This document shows, in pieces, positions 10,546 to 24,000 of a stretch of DNA of 64,000 nucleotides; the first letter of the stretch is position 1; each line of letters starts with the position of its first letter. Under the pieces are notes generated by a model, which saw nothing but the letters and a program-made list of their open reading frames with translations, was not told the DNA's origin and searched no databases. Location of the stretch: assembly GCA_963978895.1 (NCBI GenBank), contig OZ022239.1, forward strand, positions 39,281,460 through 39,345,459, in the 5' to 3' direction. The stretch is from Erpobdella octoculata (lineage: Eukaryota; Annelida; Clitellata; Hirudinida; Erpobdellidae). Made by a program: the position numbers and the translations under genes.

Positions 10546-12393
10546 ATGGCCGACATAGATAATCTTCCTCCCGATGTTGTCGCCAAATTGGCAGAACTGG
10601 ATTTGGAATTGTCGGAAGGTTGTTACCATTTGTGATTATTCTGACTGGCAGTATGGTTGATTAATCTTAATGTTTTAAGTTTAAGTTTAAACAAAGAGCT
10701 CTGCGTCAACAAAAAAACAGTTGCTTTGCCTTAGCCTTAGATTTTAGATCTCAATAATTCACCAGTGAGCATTGGCTCTGAATTATGTTGTTTTATGTAA
10801 AAGAAAAGGCTTGAAAAAGACAAGACATTAGATCTTTTGTTGTTAATTGTAGGATTATTTTCTCTTAGACTTAGTAGCATTGTACCTATTTTAAATAATT
10901 TATTTTTATGTGATCTAGGTGACATAACACAACAAGGCTATGAAAAGAAAAAGACAAAACTCCTTGCTCCATATGTGTCTAATCAACGATCAGGTTTTAT
11001 TTTAAGTTTATTTTGTTACTGGCTAGGTTACCTGGTATTTTTAGGGGGTTCCTTTGTTGGTGCCGTACCGAGTTGCCGACCATCGATTTTCGCCAATAAC
11101 GTCGAACTTGCCGACCAGCGTTTTATCAAAGCGTATGAAGTTGCCGACCACCAAGAAAATAAAAACAACTCTTTGTTATTTTGTATTTAAACAATAATAA
11201 TAATAATAATACAATTCATTTATACTACAGCAATAATATTTTTGTTGTTAAAAGAATGAGTTAATGTTAATGTAAATAAACTAAACTTGAGGCTCTTTGA
11301 CATTAGCTGGCAAGTTCGGTAAGCTCCGCCTCCATGTCAATTAAGTTAATAAACTAAATAAGAATGAACAATTTGTTATATATATATATGTTTATATATT
11401 TGTTTTTGAAAAAATGGAAACTGCATTAAAAGCTGGAAACGAGGACATCCTGCGGTGTTTCATTGCCTACTTCCGTTCCACGTGGTTGGATGGATTATTT
11501 TCAATCACCATGTGGAATAAGTATGGCATGGATCATCGACACCGAACCAACAATGCCATGGAGGTTGGCACTCTGGACTGAATAAATGTTTGCCTGTCCA
11601 TCCCAATATATTTATTTACATTCACGCAATCAAGATTTGTCAAGCCTCTGCGGAGAAAGACATAAGCAAATCTGAAGCTGGTGCATCTCCTCCGAGAAGA
11701 AAGCCGAAATATATCCGACTGGAGGAAAAAATTTCAAAGGCACTCTCCCAGCATGTGGCTGGTAAAATTGATACGTACAGACTGTTGCGTACTGTTCAGT
11801 ACAGTGTCAATTTAAATAAAAAATAATATTTTTATTCTTTATTAAACTTTTTTTTAACAATAATTATTTTTAATATTAATTAAAAATGTTTTTCTTAACA
11901 ATAAAAATGATTCTTACTGGTTCGCTGCGCAATAGTTAAGTTTATTTATTTATCCATTATTTGCATATTTAACTCTATTATGCTAGTAGAATAAAGTAGA
12001 GCTGCTTTTTAATTTACGTTTACTTTTCGCTTAACCTCGTGAGAAACTGACCGTGTGATAGTAATAAACCAAAGTTGAGGCTCTTTGACATTGGCTGGCA
12101 ACTTCTTTGAGCTCCGCCTCCACGCTAATTATGTAAATGAACCAAATAAGATTGAACGATTCTTTTTAGTCTCAGTTGGATTATTTAAATGATTCGTTAT
12201 TTTTGAACGATTCTATTAGCTAAAAATAAAAAAGAAAATTTTTTGACGGGGTCGGCAACTTAGTACGATCTTAAAAAACATTGGTCGGCAAGTTGATACG
12301 TCATTGCGGTCGGCAACTCGGAGGTCGGCAACTTAGGTAGACACCCCTTTGTTGTTTCACTTTTTCTTGGTCTTTTTTCGTATATCTCTCTTA

Positions 12394-12448
<55 letters not shown>

Positions 12449-14026
12449 CTGTCTAACTTTTAATTTTGTTATATTTATATTGTTTTTAAGAAATAATTTT
12501 CTATGATAAAAACTTATGGAAGAAATTATTTATTATAACAAAATCTATATACGGTATAATCCCACTAAGTAACATATTTTAAGGGACCATAGAAATGGGT
12601 ATGTCATATCAAAAGTTTGTTATATCCAGGGTATTAAAGAAAAATATGAAGTTATGAAAAAAGAAATTGTATGTATTGTACATGCAACGTCAGTAAATAA
12701 AATTATGGTCTAAATATTGTGTCACTTTCTTCTGATGTCAAAGATAAGGATGAGACTGCCCTATGGCAACATCCAGCTTATTTAACAGTATGAACAACTG
12801 TTCTGATTTAGGCATATTGGATGACTACAAGAATCGTTGAATCATCTGCAGTACTTGCATTGCATTTCCGTGTTATCAGGCTTGGAGGTATCCATGTCGG
12901 CATTATCGGCATTATCGTCATATTATATTGTCAGGTAACAGCTTGAAGAATAGGCCATTGTAACTAAGTTGCATAGATTTTGCTTTCATTCAGACACATT
13001 CATTCAGGCTCCTAGAGCTGAGTTGAATGAGAAAAGTGAGTTGCAGTTTCAACATTTTTCTGTTTTGTTTTATTTCTGACTAACTACTTGCATCTCTTGT
13101 TTTATATTTCCATGTTAATATTTGCTCTACAGACTGACCTTCTTCTTCTTTGTAAGTGAGAGAGCCACAAGAAAACAAATGGAAAATTTTGCTAATGCTG
13201 CAATGAAGTCATTCTTTTTACGCCTGTGGTACTTGAGTGCTTTAGAAATTTGGACCCATGTAAACTATGGTTGCAGCACTTGACAAAATAACAAATCATC
13301 TTTTAACACACAGTTTTCCCAAGTCTCATGATTTTATATCATTGCACACAATGCATCTTTTTACGGCTTTTGATTTATCTCAGCATTTCATGGCCATCAG
13401 TCCTGATGTGTAATATGAAAAAAATTACTACATAGTTGGTCTACAGAAAGCTAAAAGTTTGAAAGTCATCAATGGTGTATCTGAGTCTTAATTCAAAAGT
13501 GAAATAGAGTGCTAAAAGATTCAAGAGAAATTAAAGCAGTATTTTGTTGCAGGCGATAGAGAAACATCACTATGACTTTTCAAACCCTAAAAAATCAATC
13601 CTAACTTCTGCAGCAATGATGTCATTCCTGGAAACTTTTCGTGAAGTCAATAATTAGTTGACAGTAGCTGCGTTAACTGCTTCGCCCTCTTATTTATTAT
13701 CTTTCTCTTGCTTTTTCTCTTGTATTCTTTTGCTTTTTCTTTCTCAATCTATCTCTACCACTTAATTTTAATTTTATTAATTAATTTTTGCCAAAAAAAC
13801 TAAACCTTAATTTTGTGCTATTTATTTCAAGTGTCAGAAATATTAAAGCTAGATAAATATGTAGATATATAAAACTTTAAATTTTTTTGAATGAATAATA
13901 GCTGTATAACAACAGTTTTTTAATAAATTTTGATGGTTCAAATCCATTTATCTCAGTTATTAATGGACCTTTACCTTTAATAATTGCTTATCATTATCTA
14001 AACATATAATTTTCTATGTATGTATG

Positions 14027-14057
<31 letters not shown>

Positions 14058-14136
14058 GTATGTATGTATGTATGTATGTATGTATGTATGTATGTATGTA
14101 TGTATGTATGTATGTATGTATGTATGTATGTATGTC

Positions 14137-14168
<32 letters not shown>

Positions 14169-17100
14169 TGTATGTATGTATGTATGTATGTATGTATGTA
14201 TGTATGTATGTATGTCTGTATGTATCTATGTATGTTTGTATGTATGTATGTATGTATGTATGTATGTATGTATGTATGTTAGCAATTTTGCATAAAGCGG
14301 CGGTCACCAGTCAGTCTGTATGTGTACAGGCATGTAATAAAAGTTATTACACAATTGTACACTGACAGTGTCCTAAAGATCCAGAACGTTTTTACTTAAC
14401 CTTTTTATGCAAGACGTTATCCGATTGCATCAAATATGCTGGATTTATTGTTCAAAAGAAAACATCGTAAAATATTGAAGCTGTCTTACGAAGGCATGGC
14501 ATGATATGTGATGATTTCAATTTGCTTGAACCAGATTCGGTCAAAAGTATTGAACATTTTTTGATATTGCAGAGTAGGTAGAGCAACCATATTTTCTACT
14601 TACCACATTTAACCATTTACAATGATTGAGATCTAACTTGATTGAACTTCCTATAGTAATGCTAGAGAAGGAAAACGTTTTTTATTTACAGTTGGTTAAA
14701 ACCAAAAAAATCCTCATTTTTGATGGGGTATTTCTAGTTAATAAATAATTATTGTTATTACTTATTTCTTGTGATACAAAGCACTTAGATGAAATGATAT
14801 GTTTTTTGGTCACAAAACTTTCAAGACTATCAGAATCTGAATATTTGGAAGCTTGAGGTTCGTTATCATGGCTCATCTGGAGGAACTCAATAATAAAAGA
14901 AGCTTGGCTCACGAGGTGTTCTGCAAAGAACCATAGATGAAAAGTTAATGCAGTGGAATTTCTTGAATAGCTTGAGCATTATTGGGTTGTTATATAGAGC
15001 ATGTGTAGCCAATGGAGCATCATGTCAAAAGGTTAATAAATGAGAGAAATTAAGAATGCCAGCTTCTTCAAACTTTGCATTTCTTGACCAATTACCCGTA
15101 TAATTAAAAAAAATTTTCAGGCTTTTTCAAAAGTAAATGCAAATAACTATTATAATTAGGTAGTCTGTTATATGAATGTGACCCATGAATGGCACAATTG
15201 CCATTCTGTTTATCCTCATCCATTTGATAAGTTACAATCAAGCTAATGACAACTGACAACACAGCTAAAATAAGCTAGGTTTTGCATTTAATACCGGCAA
15301 AATAGCCAGAATGAAGACAGTACATTTGGTAATTCCGGTTTTGCATGAACTGCAAACGAAGTTGCAGAAGGAAGATCAGAACTCTCATCCTAGCCTGCTG
15401 TCGAGAACGAGTGAAATAGCTTGCATGCCTTAATACCTTGACGTTGTCATAGCAGCAATTGAAATCAATAAACAGACTGGTATGACAGATTCAGATTTCC
15501 AGGATTAAGAAGATTTTGAAAACTATGATGACAGAGATGTAGATACTGGTGTTGAAATAGACAAGTACTTCAACGTAATGCTCGACTAATACAAACTAGC
15601 CTATTACAATTTTGGAAAACCAAAGCTGCAAGCAATAAATTTCCTCATAGTTTATTTGCTATTCTATCAGCTCGCAATTGAAGTGAGCCAGCTTTCTGTG
15701 CTGCAATTTACACTCTGACTTGCGTACCAGTTTGGATCATGAGATGTTGACGAACTGTTGCTGGCCAGATCTAAATATGAACAAACACAAACCAGTCTGC
15801 ATAGAAATGAAATTGAGTACAGCGACTTGGATTGACATTTTGAACTTTAAATCAGTATTTTATTCAGTAATAAGTTATTGAAGTTTTAATTTATTAGTTA
15901 AACCAAAATTGATGACACATTTTTGGGTGCATATTTTGTGGGTTATTGTTTGCAATTTACCGTACAAGTAAAATGGAGACTTTTTCAGTGTATTATGGTC
16001 CAGCTAAATAATGTACGGATAATGGGTATACCCACGGGTTAAAGGTCCACAGGTACACCATTTTACCTGCAGGTCGGGTATGGATATGGAACAAAATTTA
16101 CAGGAAATATGCTTTACTTTTCATTTCCATTGTCTGTTATGAGAAGAAAAACTAAGATTGTTATGCTGATACCCATAAATTAAAATCTTATATCACCTTT
16201 ATGTTAAAGTTCCCCAAATTCATCCAAGTCCATCAACAGCAGCTCAAAGGAAAGCTCAGCGCAAACTCACCAGAGTGGACAACAGATACCACTCAGGTAA
16301 AAAGTTATCGATGCCTATTAGCTTTGTAATATTAAGTTATATGGCAAATAACTTTTATTTTAATTAGAATTATTTATACTGATTGGATTAAATATATTGA
16401 CAGAAATTAGAAAGGAGGCTGTAATGCAAGCCCTTGCAATGAATAAAAAACAATCAATGGCTCCAATGCCTTCTAAAAGAACTTCTGCAGTTTATCACCC
16501 TCAGCCTCTGCAGAGAAGAGAGAACACCACAGGTGATTTACAGTCTCTTTTTACATTCTTTTATTAACTTTCGGGAGATCATTGTAAAATTCGCCTACTT
16601 CAAAAACATTTATAGTTTAATTAAATAAAATTCAGGAAACAAATATTTTTAAAATAAATTAAAGAAAAATTTTAATAATGACGACAAATACTTTCATCGT
16701 CATAGTAACTAATAACATCTTTTGTTTACTGTTCACCGGTGTTATATTTTTATAATACGATGCGCTATAAAATTTTATAAGACAATGCGCTATAAAATTT
16801 TATAACTGTCTTAAAAGGATGTTTTTAATTTTTTAAAATTTATTTTCACTTGTTTTAGTTTTGCCTTATGTATCTCTTGTTAATTTAAGTCTGCTTTTTC
16901 TATATTTTATTTCAGATTTGTTTTTTTATTATAAATTTAAATGTTTATTAAAGTGTTATTAGAAACTAATAAGTTCATCAAAACATTTGGGTCCAAAATA
17001 TTCTGTATGCCTCTTAAGTCAATAATATTTTATAGATTTTCTTAGCATCGCCGCTATTAATCAAAATTGATGGACCAAAATTTTGTTTTTTTTTTTAGAT

Positions 17101-19133
17101 TCATCATCAGATGATGACAGTGTAATGGATGAAGATTCTTCGCGAGAAAACTTACCCATTCGTCATGGGGGTCCAGTTCAACAAAACCGAAAGCCACCCG
17201 AAAGTTCAGGTGGATCAGGTGTCATTCAACAAAGGGGGACCAAGGGAAATATCATCTACCAGAATGTAAACAACCAATCAGACAGTGCAAGGAGTGATAT
17301 CGATGTTTTACAAAAGTCAAGACCACAGTGTTTGTGTTTAATTTATTTTATTTCTTTCAATTATGTCCAATCCCTACAGGTTAAGATGCAGTCTGATGTT
17401 TTCTTATTACTAAGCTTCAAATTTTAAGTTGTATGGTTTTTACCCAGTTTCCCTTCTTCCAAATTTCTGTAGAAGTTTATTTGGTAAGACATATAGGAAG
17501 AACAATGCAGTGCAATTTTGTCTGCATAGACTGCAAATTGACCTAGAAAATCACACAAATTTGAAATTTCGATATTTTTTTTACATTATTCCTTTATGAT
17601 GATGAGAAGATTATTACAGATGGTCAACCAGGAAGTGCACTTGCAGATGTTGTACAAATCTATGGACAGGGTCAGTGATTGTGCTTTGTTTGGTCAATCT
17701 ATGAATGGTCAAGCTAATTTTTTAATGTTCATGTTGTTTTACAAATAATTTGCACCGTTGAAACATTTAGATAAATGGTTGGTTATTAAATCAGGATATA
17801 TTGGCTGTTGATTTTTACATATCTAATTTTAGTTATGTCGTAATGTCAATTCTTGGAAGAGAACTCAATCTGCTCTATTTGCAGCATGATTAAAGCATTT
17901 TTTATAAGATTGGTGGCACCAGCAAGGTTTGAACGGTTAAGTTTTGGCATGACGGACAAAAACTGTGGGGATATTAAATGTAATTATTGTTATCATTAAA
18001 TTAAAAAATTAAACTCTCAGGTCAAAGTGCACCACAGCCTCCTGATTTGACAAGCAACACTGGAGGAAATGCTGATAGAGTTAATAACAAGTACAATGCA
18101 TCTCATGCACAATCTGTCAGAATGTCTGGTCAGAACATCATGTCAGACACTGATAGTGGTCAGTTTCTTATTTATTTATAGATTTTGCTTACTGATAGTT
18201 TAAATATTGATGCCACCAGGGCTGTTAACAATCCCCAAAAAATGTATTGACAATTCCAATTTAAAATACATACTTAAGCCACGCTCTTCTTAGGCTGCTA
18301 GTCAACCTCTGAATTACTGCATACTACCATTTAGAAATATGCAATAGTGAGAGAGAGTAAAACGGTAGTAAAACCTCTAAAAACTCTGGTCAACGCCATG
18401 TACCCCGCTAATCAACAATAATATACTCATATTTGGCCAATACCAATCTAACAACCATGGAAGCCACACACTATCTACTTATATAATCTCCTGGCTTTAC
18501 TCAATAAATCACACACAAGAACAAACACACGGGTGGATTAACTCGTGGGTCCATTTTACAGAATAACCAGAGGTAGCCATTTATAGGTGGCTACCCATGC
18601 CTCTGCTGATTCTGGTACAGGTCTTACCGCTAAACCACCGGCACTAATGTTAATATGTGCGTGCATTAATGCATGAGTTTTTGAGTGCATGTGGACACAT
18701 AACATGCATACTGGCACGTTGTGTGCGTTTATGTGCAGACATGTGCAATGGAATTCTAAATGTATCTCAGTTATCTATATACATTATTTATGATTATATG
18801 GTTAGACGTTTCAAAAGTATAGACGCTAGAGCCGATCAAAAATCAAAACCTAGTTTTAGTGATTTGTTAATTTTAGATTCTAATGACATGGAATTGTTAT
18901 AAGATTTTCAGTTGAATTCATCATTTTTTATGTTGTTGTACTGAAACTGAATCTCTTTTATCTACTTAGTAATTCTATGTGTTTTGTGGAGTTCCTAGTT
19001 CATTTTCATTAAAATTAGTTTAGTTATTGATGGTTGTTGAATGTTGTCATCTAATGTCCTGACTCTTGCTTTTACAGTTACCAGACAGGGTAAAGTATCT
19101 GCAAAAATTCAACAGCTTCTAAACACATTAAAA
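10546..19133 (+). CDS. DIP2: DIP2 N-terminal part: DMAP1-binding domain and disordered linker (exons 1-8)
   Basis: Exon 1 starts MADIDNLPPDVVAKLAELDL. With exon 2 (GDITQQGYEKKKTKLLAPYV) it forms the DMAP1-binding domain. Exon 4 holds EIRKEAVMQALAMNKK…MPSKR, matching the conserved helix and basic motif of vertebrate DIP2. Exon 5 starts DSSSDDDSVMDEDSS, the usual acidic Ser patch; exon 8 ends KVSAKIQQLLNTLK, again conserved. Exons 2, 3, 4, 6 and 7 are all multiples of three with phase 1 at both ends, so each could be skipped without a frameshift. The start ATG at 10546 is chosen because homology begins there and no upstream in-frame extension resembles the family. Confidence 0.9.
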
Positions 19134-20987
19134 GTTGGTGCAATGTTTTTTCATAACTTTCATTATGAGAAATGACATTAGATGTAAAATAAATTATGAG
19201 AAATGACATTAGATGTAAAGAAGTTTTATTTTCCAGCGACCAAAACGCAAGCCATTACGAGAATATTTTGTCGATGAAGAAGACAGCGTACTTGAAAGTG
19301 AGTCGTTTTTTATGTGCTTTTATCCAGCTTCATCTGTCTGTTTAGGCAAACATTTTCAGACTAGGCAAAAGCATGTCTTAAATTTCATTTATATATTTGG
19401 TTTTTTAATATAATTAATTGATGTTCTTTTACTTATATAATTTTTTTTTAATAACTATGAAGAAATTATTTTAAATGTTTATACATTCCTGAGAGAAATT
19501 CGTAGTTGTTTATTAAAGGATAATTAACAACACATTAATGTTTCATTAAAAAATAGTAATCACTTAGTTGTTCGTTTACATGACGACATCAGCTGTGAAG
19601 CATCGTAGCTGAAACGGTACAATGCTCGACTTCATTCTGTAGGCGTTTCATCCTCGGTTCTAACCTTAGTGGCGATTATTTTCTAAGGATATCGTTTATT
19701 TTGTTAGTTGTAGGTTGTAATGAAATAAAAGCATTCAAACAAACAATTTTTCGATCACTGTATCATGTACTTTATTTAAGTATCTGAAAAAAACTGTTAT
19801 AATAAATATTAAGTGCCTGTTGCGGATCCAAGTGCTCCGAAACCTGAGGGAAGCCTCATTTCACCAACCGTAGGAGAGCAGCTTATTGTGAGATATTAAT
19901 TTTGTTTAATATGTTAGTTTGATTATGAATGAATTACTGTTTGCTTATGCTTTAGTGTATTTTTGTATCGGTGTTTATGTGACTGTTTGCTTCTTGTAAT
20001 TTTTTGATGATATAATTTGTAACCTTTCACAAAAGGTTGTGCCCACATTAGTTTATTGAGGCCTATTTGAATTGCTATGGACTTTTCATTTCATGTTTAC
20101 TTGGAGTAGTGTGGTTTTTGCTCATAAAAATGACAGTTTTTTAAGCTGTTATTAATATTCTAATCTTCTAGTTATTCTCTGTAAATACCTGGTAATCTAT
20201 ATTTAATGAATTTTTATATTTTAATCTTATTTAAAAAATTATTCACAGAGAGTATGTGAAATATGTTTTCAGATCCCTTCTGGTCTGCCAAGAAACTTAG
20301 AAGCAGCCGTTCAACGGTACGGTTCTGGTTCTTTTAAAACTTCAGTTGCCACAATACTTGATCAGAATGGAAAGCCATCTTTTACTTTACTTTATGGTAG
20401 TTTATTGATTTATTAATGTTTAAATTTTAGTGCATTTTCATGTATAAATATGATAATTTTATATTACCCTCATCATTCGATAACATGTTTGTAAAATTAT
20501 CTGATGTTCATTCCTATGATCTGCGCCCCGGTCACTGTTTTCGAACGGATTTTGCTCGGACAACTCTTAAAACATTCTCTATTAAATGCTCTGGCCCTCG
20601 TATTTATTCAAACATTCCAATATCTGTATCCTCCTTGAAACATATTTAGTTATTTAAGCAAGCTCTGAAATCGTACTTATTATTGTCACACTCATAACTG
20701 CTCAATATCTATTATCTTAGCATACCAATTTCAGTCTCTTCCTTGATAAGTTTATTGAAATACTATTTGAAATGTTTTAACTCAACCCACTCATTTTGGT
20801 TCTTTTGTAAAGATTGTCCATTAAGCGGGAAGGAATTGCCTTCGGACGAACCTTTTGGGCACCTTATTCCTTTCTCAACGGATCAATTTTTTCATTTTTT
20901 GAAATTTTGGTACTATATTTTTCTTGTCGTTTTGGTTATTTTCTTTTGTTTAAGTTTAATACTTATGTTGGTGCTCAATAAATGAAT

Positions 20988-21062
<75 letters not shown>

Positions 21063-24000
21063 TCATCATCATCATCATCATCATCATTTATTTTTGAAAC
21101 GTCCCTATTCCACGCTATGCTAGGGTTGGACGTTTTTCCATATCAGGCCCCTCCACAAGTCACGATCCAGGGCAGACTGCCGCTTCAGGCCGAGCTCATC
21201 CATGTCTTTCTTCACACATTCCCACCAAGTCTTCCTACTTCTACCTTTACTTTTCACTCCTACAACATCCACATCTCTAATTGCCGAAACCCAATCATCT
21301 GCACTTTTGCGCTCCAAATGTCCAAACCAGCTTAGTCTTCCACGTCTCACCACATCAGCCACACAAGGAACATTCAGAAGGCTATACAAATCCACACTAC
21401 GTGCACGATCATTCAACGAAACACCACACATCCATCTAACCATCATACGCTCTGCCCTTTCTAAACTTCTTAGATTCTCCACCTTCATAGACCATGTTTC
21501 AGTGCCATAAACAAGGACACTTTGAACACATGCCCTATACACCTTTCCTTTCACATGAAAGGATGCACCACGGGTGGTCAAGATAGGAGATAACTCTTTG
21601 AATTTAGCCCAGGCAGAACGCACTCTAGCTCTCACCGCCTCATCTACACCTCCTCCTGAACCTAATGTGTCACCTAGGTAACAGAACTTGGTCACACACT
21701 CCACCTTTACACCTGGCTCAACCTCAACCTCGCCCAACAACTCTTCCTGAACAGAACCACCAGCCACACAACTCTTACAACGGAAGCCAACAAGATCTTT
21801 CAAACTACCCAAAATGCCACTGCACCTTTTATGGACCCAACTCTTACAATCCACACAACAAATAGAATTGGAGCCAACACCTTTTCTGCATACACTGCAT
21901 GGCCATTTACCCGACTTCTTCACCTGTCCCATTCCGGCCCGACACTTCATGATTTTTGTCTTACTCGCATTCACTCTAAGGCCTTTCGCTTCCATGCCAA
22001 TTTTCCATATCCTTAACTTTTCCAGGAGAGAATCTTCTGTCTCAGCTAATAAAACAAGATCATCAGCATAGAGCAGTTCCATTGGCAAGCCTACCCTGAG
22101 CTCCCGTGATAAGGCCTCTAAAACAATGATAAACAACAATGGGCTGAGAACTGAACCCTGATGCACTCCAACCTTAACGCTGAAAGCATCACTCTCCTTC
22201 CCATTCACTCTCACCACTGTCGCTGCATCATCATACATAGTTCTTATCACGGAAACTAACCATTCATCCACACCTAGACATCTCAGAGCCCACCACACTA
22301 TCTCACGAGGTACTCTATCAAATGCCTTTTCAAGATCAACAAAGGCCATCCACAGATCTTTGTTCTTGGCAAGATACTTTTCCTGCAGCTGACGAACTAT
22401 GAAAATAGCATCGGTAGTACCTTTCCCCATCATGAAACCAAACTGCATACCATCAATTTTCACAATCTTCCTTACTCTTTTTTCAATCACCCTCTCTAAA
22501 ACTTTCATTGCATGTTCTAATAGTTTAATGCCCCTGTATGAGCCACACGCTAATGCATCACCTTTTCCCTTGTAGACATTCACCATCCAGCTCTTATTCC
22601 AGTCTACAGGGGTTTTACCATCCTTCACTACTGCATTGCACACTTCAGTCATCCACACTATACCAACAGCTCCAGCAGCTTTCAACATGTCTGCCACCAC
22701 TCCTGAAGGTCCTGCTGCCTTGTTACGTTTCATCTTATGGATTGCATTACTAACTTCCAGAGTAGTTAACTTTTCACTAGGTCCACAAACAGGACTTACA
22801 TGAGTTAGTCCATTTGCATCCCAAGTGAACTCCTCATTAGAAATTCTATCATAATGCGCTCTCCATACCTCCAACAACCTACTATCCTCAGCCACAACCT
22901 TACCTTCATGGTCTTTCACGCAGTTGGCCCCCACTACATCCCGGTTTTTACGCATTAGCTGCTTGGCTACCCTAAACACATTTCCTTTCCTGTCCTCCCT
23001 ATCCAAATCTTCGCAAAAAGTCTTTCGTACAGCGTTCTTAGCATTAAAGATAGCTTTCTTAGCCATGCGTTTGGCCTGGTTGTAGCTCTCCTTGGTTGCT
23101 AGATTTTTCCCATGTTGCTGGCACTTCAACAAGTTAAATAGCCGACGTTTCTCTTTTACAAGGGCAGCAACCTCTTCATTCCACCACCATGTTTCCTTAT
23201 GCCTACTAATACCTTTTGTAACCCCACACACAGCTACTGCTTCCTCAAGCAAACACTGCTTCAAATCATTCCAGATTTTCTCGACATCACCAAGACCATT
23301 CATCACCACAGCAGCTTTAGCTTGCACTCTTTCTTTGAAGATGCATTTCGTCTCTGTTTCTTTCAGCTTCCAAACCTTACATCTTTCTACAAATTTCACA
23401 TTACATTTTTTCACCTTCTCATTCAGCTCCATAACACAAATAAGCAATTTGTGCTGTGGGATACATGCTTCACTTCGGATAATCTTAACGTCCCTAATAA
23501 ATTTTCTCTCAGACTTTCTGACTAAAATGTAATCAACAACAGTCCGACACCCACCAGACTCATATGTTATCAACTTATTATCCTCCTTTTTAAACCAAGT
23601 GTTGGCGACAGCAAGGTACAATGAATCAGCAAATTCTAATATCATCTCACCTTCCAGATTTCGCTTACCAAACCCACAACCACCATGAACACCTTCAAAT
23701 CCATCAATACCAGTTCCCACATGTCCGTTAAAATCACCACAGATCAACAAATTCTCATCAACATTTATATCAGACACAACCTTAACCATCATAGCAAGAA
23801 ATTCCTCTTTCTCCTCCATCGGCCGACCTACTTGCGGAGCATATATAGACAACAAGTTCAGCACCGACTTACCCACAATTACACGAAGCAATAACAATCT
23901 CTCACTCACACGCTTGACCTCCAACACTTTCTCAACCCATCTATCTGCTACCAGCATTCCTACACCATGAATTCCTTTCTCAGAACCCATCCAGAAAAAC

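Larger units (their letters stand above)
11059..12345 (+). mobile_element. MULE transposon with 8-bp target duplication, transposase remnant (DIP2 intron 2)
   Basis: CCTTTGTT occurs at 11051-11058 and again at 12346-12353, directly abutting inverted termini: GGTGCCGTACCGAGTTGCCG on the left, and GGTGTCTACCTAAGTTGCCG reading in from the right. The motif AAGTTGCCGACC or a close variant recurs several times in each arm as subterminal repeats. Inside, 11414-11820 encodes RCFIAYFRSTWLDGLFSITM, WNKYGMDHRHRTNNAMEV and, after a frame change, LPVHPNIFIYIHAIKICQ. This is the C-terminal W-N…TNNA-x-E…HPNI pattern of Mutator-like transposases, broken by a frame change near 11570. A direct repeat of about 100 bp flanks the coding part (11278-11375 and 12065-12160). 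Boundaries are well fixed; family placement rests on the motif. Confidence 0.82.

Noticed and set aside
14014..14365. ORFs of 72-113 codons over the TATG repeat
   Set aside because: Tetranucleotide repeat without stops in any frame; Met-Tyr-Val-Cys composition is an artefact.
20982..21335. 117-codon plus-strand ORF starting in the TA run
   Set aside because: Runs antisense through the 3' end of the RTE-like LINE; shadow frame.
22538..23532. Several plus-strand ORFs up to 146 codons
   Set aside because: Antisense shadows of the 1055-codon LINE ORF.
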